Origin: Rhizorhapis sp036570425
Lineage (GTDB): Bacteria > Pseudomonadota > Alphaproteobacteria > Sphingomonadales > Sphingomonadaceae
NCBI GenBank assembly: GCA_036570425.1
Contig: DATCYF010000030.1
Coordinates: 1-33,459 of the forward strand
Length of the DNA: 33,459 nt
Reading direction: 5' to 3'
Below are positions 24,918 through 31,650 of this stretch, in pieces. Below the pieces are notes generated by a model. It did not search any database. It saw nothing but the letters and a program-made list of their open reading frames with translations, and was not told the origin of the DNA. A program made the position numbers and the translations under genes. Within the stretch, counting starts at the first letter, position 1. Each line of letters opens with the position of its first letter.

Positions 24918-27082
24918 GGGGGAGCAGCCACTCCTTGCGGGCCATTGGTTGGACGGATGTTGACAGGGATGCCGGACATGCGCGGCATCCCGTTGATTGC
25001 CTGCCGATCCCGCTCTGTGCTGATAAGCAGATTGGCCGACGCGCCGTTAGTCAGATAATCGCCATCTTCCGGCAGACCACCAAAGCCATGTGACATCGAC
25101 ACGACGCCTGGACGGATTGTTTCGTCCGCCTCTACCATTGCATCGATCGTTCCGTTATCGGAAGCAATCTCAATCCAGTCGCCATTGACAAGCCCGCGCT
25201 CCGCCATCTCGTCAGGATTGAGGTAAGCCAGATTGCGCGGCAGTAACTTCTTCAGCTCATCGACCGCGAAGCCATAGGAGTTGAAGCGATGGCGATTGCG
25301 GCGGTTGGAAAGCCGGTGCGTATAGCCACGCCCCCGCTGGCCAGCGGCATATTCGCCCAACAGCATCTCAATATCCCCCCGCACATCGTCAGGCATGACG
25401 GCAAAGCGGCCAGCAGTGAGTGGATCGGGCGGCAAGGCAATCTGGGACCCGCTGTCAAAAAAGGTGCCAAGCGGCTGATTGCGTATCACGTCGAAGGGTA
25501 GCGGCGCACCCCCTGCAACTATCGCGAGCATTTCATCGTCGGATGGCGGCCGGTCCATGTCCAGGGGAGTGCCCATGAACGCCAGCGACTTGCCCAACCG
25601 CTTCGCCAATGACCAGAACACATAATGTTCGTCGCATACTTCCGCCTCTTCTGGCGGAGGGACCAGCGCAGGCGTGTAGCGCGTGTAGGGCTTTGGAAAC
25701 ATATACGGTTCGAAGATGAAGATCGGCAGGTCGGCGCGCTCATAGGACAGCTTCGGCGGTAAGATATAGTGCGAGAGCCGGGCCGTCGGCGTCATGAAGG
25801 GATCAATGCTCACCAGCAGTTCAAGCGAGCGGAGTGCTTCCACGATCTTGCGCTGATCAGGCACTGTAACAGCCGGATTGCCCCCATGATTGATCATCGC
25901 CCGAATACGTCCGGGACCAGGCTTCAATATTTCATCAGCGAGCACACCAGTCGCCATTTCTCCGCCAATAGGACCATAGCCTCCTGTGCGCGTGCGTGGC
26001 CCGTGCTCCCATGATCGGGTTGGCGAATCCACCTGGGCACGCAAGCCTTCGCGTCGGAAAATAAATCCGGGATTTCCGATCTCCTCGCCTTCGCGAACGA
26101 AGCGACCACACACCACATTAAGGCATTCGATCAGATGTTCCGAAAGGTTGGAATGAGGGCTCATGTCAGTGCCCGTCCCTGTGGTCGCAATGCCCCGCGT
26201 ACCTGTGCAGGCGAAGGCTTCCGCCGCTTCGCGCAGGATCCGGGGTGTGACCCCTGCAATGCCCGAGACATATTCAACCGTGAAAGGTTCCACCGCTTCC
26301 CGTAGCAGGTCGAGATCGGCGACATGCTGCGCACAGAACGCGGCATCGTGCCAACCTTCAGCCATAATGATGCGCAACATCGATGCGGCGATAGCGGCAT
26401 CATGGCCAGGCAAAGGCTGGACGAAAACGTCGGCATAGCGTGCCGTTTCCGTTCTGCGCGGATCTATGACGATCAGCTTCAGGCCCCGCGCCTTGGCTTC
26501 TTTCAAGCGCTTCACCGGATTGCGGGGGTCAAGCTGGGTAATGGACACCAACGGATTGGCGCCAAACAGCATCGCCACATCGTTGCCCGTAAAATTCTGC
26601 TTGCCCGCCTGCCACGTCCCGATCCGTTCGGCCGTGACCACCTTCGCGGATTGATCGATAGTCAGCGTCGAATAATAGTTGTGAGAACCAAGTGCGGACA
26701 GCCAGTCACGCGTCAACATCAGCGATGCCGCAGTGAGAAACCCGCCCGATCCCTTGAACGCCGAAACCGCCTCCGGGCCATCGCGATCGATGATTTCCCG
26801 CAGCTTGGCAGCAATCTCCTCCAGCGCCTGCTCCAGCGAAATACGTTCAAAGTTTCCGTCCGGCATTCGCTTCAATGGATGAAGCAGCCGCTTGCCGCCG
26901 TTGTGCTCTTCGGGCGCACTGGTCCCCTTGGAGCAGACAAAGCCCAGAGACTGCGGATCGTCGCGATCACCACGGATCGTAGCAATGCGGCCATCGGAAC
27001 CAATGGATACGATGACCCCGCACGCCGCTGTACAGATCCTGCAAAAGCTGCGCTCCTCATGCGGTTCGTTGATGCTCGCCAT
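24914..27082 (-). CDS. Molybdopterin-dependent oxidoreductase (DMSO reductase / formate dehydrogenase superfamily)
   Basis: A 722-residue protein. The N-terminal [4Fe-4S] motif is C14-RI-C17-TAA-C21...C50 (CX2CX3CX28C), followed by the molybdopterin oxidoreductase body with VAMLFGANPLVSITQLDPRNPVKRL (168-192), RTETARYADVFVQPLPGHDAAIAASMLRIIM, and a C-terminal dinucleotide-binding domain (LNPDEMAERGLVNGDWIEIASDNG... SMSHGFGG). No Tat signal is visible, so it is cytoplasmic. At the place where many relatives have a Cys or SeCys Mo ligand (TIDQSAKVVTAER, near residue 149) this protein shows Val, so a non-Cys site as in some arsenite-oxidase-like or hydratase-like members is possible. Its stop overlaps the SDR stop from the other strand. 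An aerobic catabolic role, perhaps hydroxylation, dehydroxylation or hydration, is inferred from neighbours. Confidence 0.88.
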   Translation of the reverse strand: MASINEPHEERSFCRICTAACGVIVSIGSDGRIATIRGDRDDPQSLGFVCSKGTSAPEEHNGGKRLLHPLKRMPDGNFERISLEQALEEIAAKLREIIDRDGPEAVSAFKGSGGFLTAASLMLTRDWLSALGSHNYYSTLTIDQSAKVVTAERIGTWQAGKQNFTGNDVAMLFGANPLVSITQLDPRNPVKRLKEAKARGLKLIVIDPRRTETARYADVFVQPLPGHDAAIAASMLRIIMAEGWHDAAFCAQHVADLDLLREAVEPFTVEYVSGIAGVTPRILREAAEAFACTGTRGIATTGTGTDMSPHSNLSEHLIECLNVVCGRFVREGEEIGNPGFIFRREGLRAQVDSPTRSWEHGPRTRTGGYGPIGGEMATGVLADEILKPGPGRIRAMINHGGNPAVTVPDQRKIVEALRSLELLVSIDPFMTPTARLSHYILPPKLSYERADLPIFIFEPYMFPKPYTRYTPALVPPPEEAEVCDEHYVFWSLAKRLGKSLAFMGTPLDMDRPPSDDEMLAIVAGGAPLPFDVIRNQPLGTFFDSGSQIALPPDPLTAGRFAVMPDDVRGDIEMLLGEYAAGQRGRGYTHRLSNRRNRHRFNSYGFAVDELKKLLPRNLAYLNPDEMAERGLVNGDWIEIASDNGTIDAMVEADETIRPGVVSMSHGFGGLPEDGDYLTNGASANLLISTERDRQAINGMPRMSGIPVNIRPTNGPQGVAAPP

Positions 27083-27114
27083 GGCTCCTGCCCTACTGCT
27101 TCCAAGCGTTGAAG

Positions 27115-27124
27115 TTACGCATAA
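27115..27124. promoter_or_regulatory. Putative shared operator motif TTACGCATAA (site 2)
   Basis: Located 33 bases upstream of the molybdopterin gene's start codon. On the minus strand it reads TTATGCGTAA, one base different from the TTATGCGCAA at sites 1 and 3. Confidence 0.35.
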
Positions 27125-27165
27125 TTATTATCCCTATCGGCGTTCAGAGTCTTGGGACTTCTTCC

Positions 27166-27990
27166 CTAGCCATTCCGCCGCTTGGGATTGGCCTCAAAAG
27201 CCTCTCTGTGTTGCGCAACATGCGGGAAATGCGCGGTGTACCCACCGTCCACAACCATCACCTGCCCTGTATAGAAGCGGGCGTTGTCGGACGCGAGGAA
27301 CACGACAGCCGAGGCAATGTCCATGGGATCGCCCAGGAACGGGGTCAGTGAATGACTTTCATAAGTATCGAACTGACCTGGTGCTGCGTTGTCTCGCGCT
27401 GTCTGAGTGAGGATGAGCCCAGGCGAGACCACATTGCAGCGAATATTGATCTTCCCATATTGTGTGGCGACATATTTCGTGAGCGTATTGATCGCCGATT
27501 TTGATGATGCATAGGCTGGAGCGAAGAGATCGCCGGTCAGCGATGCGCCCGAACTGGTGTTGATGATGGAACCTCCGCCAGCTTCGCGCATCATTGGAAT
27601 CGCATGCTTGATCATCAGCATTGTGCCGCGGGTGTTGACGATAAAGGCCCGATCCCAGACGGCGGCGTCCATATGTTCGATAGCCATGTCACGCAGGATT
27701 TCTTCGCCTTGCGATGCTGCGGCATTATTATGAAGGATGTCCAGGCGACCATGACGGTCCTGCACAAAACGGTAGAATTGGCGGATGGACTCTTCGTCCG
27801 AAATGTCGAGGTGCCGCGCATCAGCCTCTCCTCCATTAGCGACGATTGCGGCGGCCCCCCGTTCCGCTCCGGGAAAATTTATATCGCCAATGACAACCTT
27901 TGCGCCTTCCTCCGCCAATCGTTGGGCGGTCGCGTCGCCTATCCCGCCTGATCCGGTGACGATCGCCACGCGATTGTCGAGCATGCCCAT
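27166..27990 (-). CDS. SDR-family NAD-dependent oxidoreductase (paralogue 2, shortened glycine loop)
   Basis: A 274-residue short-chain dehydrogenase very like the one at 24087-24917. The glycine loop is TGSGGIG (12-18), one residue shorter than the usual TGxxxGIG. Asp36 predicts NAD, HNNAAA (87-92) is the NNAG-like motif, and the active site is Ser146/147 with Tyr160-x3-Lys164 (PAYASSKSAINT). The C-terminus is extended (GYTAHFPHVAQHREAFEANPKRR). Ribosome site AGAGG lies 4 bases from the first ATG (27990) and 10 from a second ATG two codons on, so either could start translation. It is divergent from paralogue 3 and lies behind the molybdopterin gene on the same strand. It likely oxidises a hydroxyl of a related intermediate. 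Confidence 0.92.
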   Translation of the reverse strand: MGMLDNRVAIVTGSGGIGDATAQRLAEEGAKVVIGDINFPGAERGAAAIVANGGEADARHLDISDEESIRQFYRFVQDRHGRLDILHNNAAASQGEEILRDMAIEHMDAAVWDRAFIVNTRGTMLMIKHAIPMMREAGGGSIINTSSGASLTGDLFAPAYASSKSAINTLTKYVATQYGKINIRCNVVSPGLILTQTARDNAAPGQFDTYESHSLTPFLGDPMDIASAVVFLASDNARFYTGQVMVVDGGYTAHFPHVAQHREAFEANPKRRNG

Positions 27991-28277
27991 AAATCCTCTT
28001 CCCTTTCATATCGCTGGTATTTCATCGATGCAGGATTGTGGCCTTATCGAAGGAAAACTCCACGTCATTAATCTGACGGCTCATCGTATATAAGCAGCGT
28101 CATCACGCAAGAGCGGTTCATCTGAATGTTTCATATTCGCAAACAATGGTTGATCGGCTTAAGGCGGGCAGCGTTTATTGACAGAGGCTTCTTGGCTGAC
28201 GGAGATAGCGCCACGAGTCATTAAGAGGCACTGCGATCCACATCTTGCATGGTGCAATAAAAGGGGAGATCTGAAGG

Positions 28278-29087
28278 ATGGTAGCTGGAAGTCTGAGCGG
28301 CAAGGTGGCCATCGTCACCGGCGCTGGAAATCCCCACGGAATAGGCGTGACAACCGCCAGAACGCTAGCCCGTGAGGGTGCCCGGATCGTGCTTGTCGAC
28401 CTCGAATCCACGCCGGTTCATGACTCGGCCGCGACGCTAAAGGATGAAGGTTTCGAAGTGGCGGCGCGTGCGGTCGACATTTCCGATGAAAGCCAGGCCA
28501 AGGCCCTGATGGCGTTTACGCGCGACCTCTTCGGACGGCTGGATATCCTTGACAATAATGCCGCCTATCATGGCGATGTAAATGATGGTGATGTTCTCTC
28601 CATGACGGTCGAACTTTGGGACAAGATCATGAGCGTGAACGCACGCGGGGCGATGTTGATGTGCAAGCATGCACTGCCGCTCATGATAGCGCAGGGCGGC
28701 GGCTCCATCATCAACATCAGTTCGGGCACGGCACAGGGGGGCGATTTCTATGCGACCGCCTATGCCGCCAGCAAAGGCGCCATCAATACATTTACGAAAT
28801 ATGTCGCCACGCAATACGGTGCGCAGGGCATTCGCTGCAACGCCATTGCGCCGGGTATTATCATGACTGAAGCGCTGTTGAACGCTCTGGACGAACCGGC
28901 GAGGGAAGTGTTTCGGAATCACAGCCTGACGCAGCAGCTCGGCCAACCGGCGGATATTGCGGAAATGGTGGCGTTCCTCGCCTCCGACAAGGCGCAGTTC
29001 GTCACTGGCCAGATTCTGGGTGTCGATGGCGGCATCTTCGCCCACATTCCGACCGCTTTCGAGGCCAGGAAGCTGTTCGGAGCGTGA
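28278..29087 (+). CDS. SDR-family NAD-dependent oxidoreductase (paralogue 3)
   Basis: A 269-residue short-chain dehydrogenase of the same group as its two neighbours. The glycine loop is longer (TGAGNPHGIG, 14-23). Asp41 after the second strand favours NAD, NNAA is at 93-96, and the active site is Ser148/149 with Tyr162-x3-Lys166 (TAYAASKGAINT). The end GGIFAHIPTAFEARKLFGA is again a C-terminal extension. GGGGAG 9 bases upstream supports the start. A possible -35 TTGACA (28178-28183) precedes it without a good -10. It is followed after 118 bases by the ccdAB pair. The trio may act on successive or stereo-isomeric hydroxyl groups of one compound. Confidence 0.93.
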   Translation: MVAGSLSGKVAIVTGAGNPHGIGVTTARTLAREGARIVLVDLESTPVHDSAATLKDEGFEVAARAVDISDESQAKALMAFTRDLFGRLDILDNNAAYHGDVNDGDVLSMTVELWDKIMSVNARGAMLMCKHALPLMIAQGGGSIINISSGTAQGGDFYATAYAASKGAINTFTKYVATQYGAQGIRCNAIAPGIIMTEALLNALDEPAREVFRNHSLTQQLGQPADIAEMVAFLASDKAQFVTGQILGVDGGIFAHIPTAFEARKLFGA

Positions 29088-29154
29088 GCAGCCGTCCGGT
29101 TCGCATTGGCATTGAGCAACTCAGCAGGAAAAAACCGGCTCTACGATGGGCTGC

Positions 29155-29191
29155 TTGCGTTGCCGATCATGCGCATATATATTGCGCATAA
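29155..29191 (+). promoter_or_regulatory. ccdAB promoter with overlapping 21-bp palindromic operator
   Basis: A near-consensus promoter: -35 TTGCGT (29155-29160), 17-base spacer, -10 TATATT (29178-29183). A perfect palindrome, ATGCGCA (29169-29175) / TATATAT / TGCGCAT (29183-29189), covers the -10, as expected for autorepression by a CcdA ribbon-helix-helix dimer. The right part (29181-29191) is the inverted copy of the 11-base motif at 23975-23985. Confidence 0.75.
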
Positions 29192-29205
29192 ATAGTGAGG
29201 GCCTC

Positions 29206-29448
29206 ATGAGCAGATCCGCCATCTCTTCCAATCGTAAGGCGACCAACATCTCTCTCGACATGAGCCTGCTGGAACAGGCGCGTGCGTTCAATATCAACAT
29301 ATCACGCGCCTGTGAGCGAGGCCTTGCCGAGCAGATTGCAGAGTCCCGCGCCGAACGGTGGCGGGCGGAAAACGCGGAAGCGCTGGCGTCGTCCAATCGC
29401 TATGTCGAACGTAACGGCCTGCCCCTCTCAGGTTTCCGCCAGTTCTGA
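29206..29448 (+). CDS. ccdA: CcdA-type antitoxin
   Basis: An 80-residue protein read from the ATG at 29206 with GAGGG just upstream. The N-terminal ribbon-helix-helix (RKATNISLDMSLLEQARAFNINISRACERGLAEQI) binds DNA as a dimer. The C-terminal flexible part (RAERWRAENAEALASSNRYVERNGLPLSGFRQF) matches the CcdB-binding tail of CcdA, whose hallmark is a WxxENxEA...RxxExxG pattern. In F plasmid it neutralises CcdB and represses the operon together with the toxin. Its stop overlaps the start of ccdB (TGATG), typical for this pair. A strong promoter/operator lies directly upstream. A longer reading from 29146 crosses the operator and is rejected. Confidence 0.94.
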   Translation: MSRSAISSNRKATNISLDMSLLEQARAFNINISRACERGLAEQIAESRAERWRAENAEALASSNRYVERNGLPLSGFRQF

Positions 29449-29747
29449 TGGCCAAGTTCGGCGTCTATCGCTTGCGGGACGGAAACGGATATTTGCTGGA
29501 CTGCCAGGCTGATCTGCTCAGAGATCTCAATACGCGATTTGTCGTTCCTCTGCTGCCGGTTGATACAGCGCCCAAACCAGCGGCCAGACTGAATCCAATA
29601 TTCGAAATACAGGGTGAGCAATATATGATGGTGACACAGTTCGCCGCGACAGTCCCCTCTTCGGAACTCAGGACGCTGGTCATGTCATTGAGCGAGCAGG
29701 GTATCACCATCGGGAACGCTCTCGACATGCTGATCTCCGGATATTGA
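29448..29747 (+). CDS. ccdB: CcdB-type toxin (DNA gyrase inhibitor family)
   Basis: A 99-residue protein of CcdB length. KFGVYRLRDGNGYLLDCQADLLRDLNTRFVVPLLP matches the family's start (short strand, YxLDxQxD, VVPL), with PVxxx-IFEIQGEQYMMVTQFAATVPSSEL following. The C-terminal helix ends NALDMLISGY. In F-plasmid CcdB the final Trp-Gly-Ile makes the contact that poisons gyrase; here Ser-Gly-Tyr occupies that place, so the target or potency may differ. Coupled to ccdA by a one-base TGATG overlap. The Rieske oxygenase gene starts 69 bases downstream on the same strand with no terminator visible, so read-through is possible. Confidence 0.92.
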   Translation: MAKFGVYRLRDGNGYLLDCQADLLRDLNTRFVVPLLPVDTAPKPAARLNPIFEIQGEQYMMVTQFAATVPSSELRTLVMSLSEQGITIGNALDMLISGY

Positions 29748-29816
29748 GGTTCAGGCTGTCAAACCGCAAGTTTACACGGAAAATACGAATAGCCAAAACC
29801 AGGAGAGGATAGCGGC

Positions 29817-30947
29817 ATGGCGAAGACAGCGGAATATGGCATAGGCGACTTCACTTACCCCCGCGGATGGCTGATGGTTGCTGCGTCGGTCAGCGTCACC
29901 ACTATACCCAGCGAAGCGCGCTTCTTTGGTGAAGATGTCGTGCTCTATCGTGGCGCCAGCGGACGACCGGTAATGCTCGAGGCTTACTGCCCGCACATGG
30001 GGGCGCATCTGGCGGTCGGCGCATCTGGTGCTACGGCCTTGCATGGCGTCCAGGTGGAAGGGGATATGATCCGATGCCCCAATCATGGCTGGCGTTTTGG
30101 TCCAGACGGGCGTTGTAATCAAATTCCCTATTCCACAATGCCGCTTCCACAGACGCTTGGCATAAAAGCGTGGCAACTTGAGGAACGGGCGGGTTGCATT
30201 TTCGCCTGGCATGATCCGGAAGGAGGCGATCCGACTTATGATCTGCCGCTTTTCCAGGAGTGGGACGATCCGCGCTGGATTCGCTGGACCATCGATGAGC
30301 TGGAGGAAATGGACGTTCATCAGCTTGAGCTGGCCGAACATGGCGTGGACAAGATCCATAATGCAAATGTTCACGGTCAGGACCGCCTTATCGGCCACCG
30401 TGTCTCCTTTGATGAGCATCGCGCGCAGACGAGCAGCACCAGCGTGCAGTTCGGACCGGATGGGCAGCCCGGCGCGCCCATGACGATCCATTCACGCTAT
30501 ACCGGCCCGGCCTTGCTTCTTGCCGAAGTGGAAAGTGAGCAACCTGCGCTTTTCTTTTTCGCGCATACGCCGGTCGAGGACGGCAAAATCCGGGGATGGC
30601 ATGGCGTTGCGTTGCAGGCACGGGGCGAACGGCCGGATGATGATGACTTCACGACATATCAGGAGCTTCGCAAACTGAGCCTGTCCCAGTTCAATCAGGA
30701 TATGGAGATTTTCAAGCGCAAGCGCCCTACCCTGAAGGTGGTGCAGGTTCCCGGTGACGGACCATTTCGTCGTTATCGGCAGTGGTATTCGCAATTTTAT
30801 ATGCCGCGCGCGCAGACGAAGGCGATACAAGCCGGAGCAAATGGCGTTATTGAAACAGATGGCGATTACGACGCCCCCTGGATTAGCGCGGTCACGACAG
30901 AGTCCCGCAAAAATTCGCGCCAAACACAGGAAATGAAGGAGCTGTAA
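29817..30947 (+). CDS. Rieske non-haem iron oxygenase, KshA-like
   Basis: A 376-residue ring-hydroxylating oxygenase of the KshA/phthalate-oxygenase-like single-component type. The Rieske [2Fe-2S] motif is C58-P-H60 ... C87-PN-H90 (CPHMGAH, CPNHGW). The catalytic iron site is D178-KI-H181-NANV-H186 followed by Asp295 in QFNQDMEIFKRKRP, in the same spacing as 3-ketosteroid 9-alpha-hydroxylase. Such enzymes hydroxylate steroid, terpenoid or aromatic rings and need a reductase that is not encoded here. AGGAGAGG lies about 8 bases upstream of the ATG. The GST gene begins 2 bases after the stop, so they form one operon. Substrate not assignable. Confidence 0.94.
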   Translation: MAKTAEYGIGDFTYPRGWLMVAASVSVTTIPSEARFFGEDVVLYRGASGRPVMLEAYCPHMGAHLAVGASGATALHGVQVEGDMIRCPNHGWRFGPDGRCNQIPYSTMPLPQTLGIKAWQLEERAGCIFAWHDPEGGDPTYDLPLFQEWDDPRWIRWTIDELEEMDVHQLELAEHGVDKIHNANVHGQDRLIGHRVSFDEHRAQTSSTSVQFGPDGQPGAPMTIHSRYTGPALLLAEVESEQPALFFFAHTPVEDGKIRGWHGVALQARGERPDDDDFTTYQELRKLSLSQFNQDMEIFKRKRPTLKVVQVPGDGPFRRYRQWYSQFYMPRAQTKAIQAGANGVIETDGDYDAPWISAVTTESRKNSRQTQEMKEL

Positions 30948-30949
30948 TC

Positions 30950-31597
30950 ATGAAACTTACGCTTTATTGCTTCCCCGGAGCATGCTCCCGGGCAACCATG
31001 ATCTCGCTGGAAGAAACCGGCGCGGCGTATTCGACGCATGTGCCGAACATGATGAAGAATGAGCAGAAATCGCCGGAGTATCTGGCGGTCAATCCCAAAG
31101 GGAAGGTCCCTGTTCTGGTGGTCGATGGCGAACCGCTCACGGAAAACATCGCTATTCTGGGATTTCTGGCCGATAGCTTTCCGGACTCTGGACTTCTGCC
31201 ACCAATCACTGATGCTTTCCGCCGGGCGCAGGCGTTTTCGGCGGTTGCCTGGCTGAGTTCTTCTCTGCTCCCGGCCTATGGACGCGTGTTCCGGCCGGCC
31301 AACATCTGTGACGTTGAAGGGACTGAGGACAGAATAAAGGCCTTGGCTACCCAAGAGATATTGGCCGGGCTCACGCTGGCGGACAAGCATCTGGATGGCC
31401 GGGACTGGTGGGTCGGCCAATGGTCCATCGCCGATGCTTACCTATATTATATCGAATGCGCCGCGAACCGGATCAACGCCGATATCAAGGACTTTCCCAA
31501 TCTTGCCCGGCACATTGCGCGAATGGAAGAAAGGCCATCTGTCCAGCGCGTCCTGCAATGGGAGAAAGAAATGATGGCTAAATTGACCGCTACCTGA
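30950..31597 (+). CDS. Glutathione S-transferase, beta-class-like
   Basis: A 215-residue protein. The thioredoxin-like N-terminal domain has MKLTLYCFPGACSRATMISLEE with Cys12-Ser13, the active-site region of beta-class bacterial GSTs, then NPKGKVPVLVVDGEPLTENIAIL (glutathione-gripping cis-Pro and the TEN/SE-type loop at about 48-70). The C-terminal domain is helical with WWVGQWSIADAYLYY (the N-capping box of helix 6). AAGGAG 8 bases upstream supports the start; it lies 2 bases after the Rieske oxygenase stop. In sphingomonads such GSTs remove halide, open epoxides or cleave ether bonds with glutathione. Here it may handle an epoxide or quinone product of the oxygenases. It is followed by a good terminator. 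Confidence 0.93.
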   Translation: MKLTLYCFPGACSRATMISLEETGAAYSTHVPNMMKNEQKSPEYLAVNPKGKVPVLVVDGEPLTENIAILGFLADSFPDSGLLPPITDAFRRAQAFSAVAWLSSSLLPAYGRVFRPANICDVEGTEDRIKALATQEILAGLTLADKHLDGRDWWVGQWSIADAYLYYIECAANRINADIKDFPNLARHIARMEERPSVQRVLQWEKEMMAKLTAT

Positions 31598-31604
31598 CAC
31601 TCGA

Positions 31605-31639
31605 CCGCCGATCTCCTGCCGCATTGATGAGATCGGCGG
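31605..31639 (+). terminator. Rho-independent terminator after the GST gene
   Basis: Perfect 11-bp inverted repeat CCGCCGATCTC (31605-31615) and GAGATCGGCGG (31629-31639) with a 13-base loop, followed by a pyrimidine/T-rich stretch (CTCTCATTCTTTATT). It lies 8 bases after the GST stop, between convergent genes. Confidence 0.85.
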
Positions 31640-31650
31640 CCTCTCATTCT

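Noticed and set aside
26324..27112. Plus-strand frame of 262 codons opposite the molybdopterin gene
   Set aside because: The opposite strand encodes clear Fe-S and molybdopterin motifs; this frame is Arg/His-rich noise.
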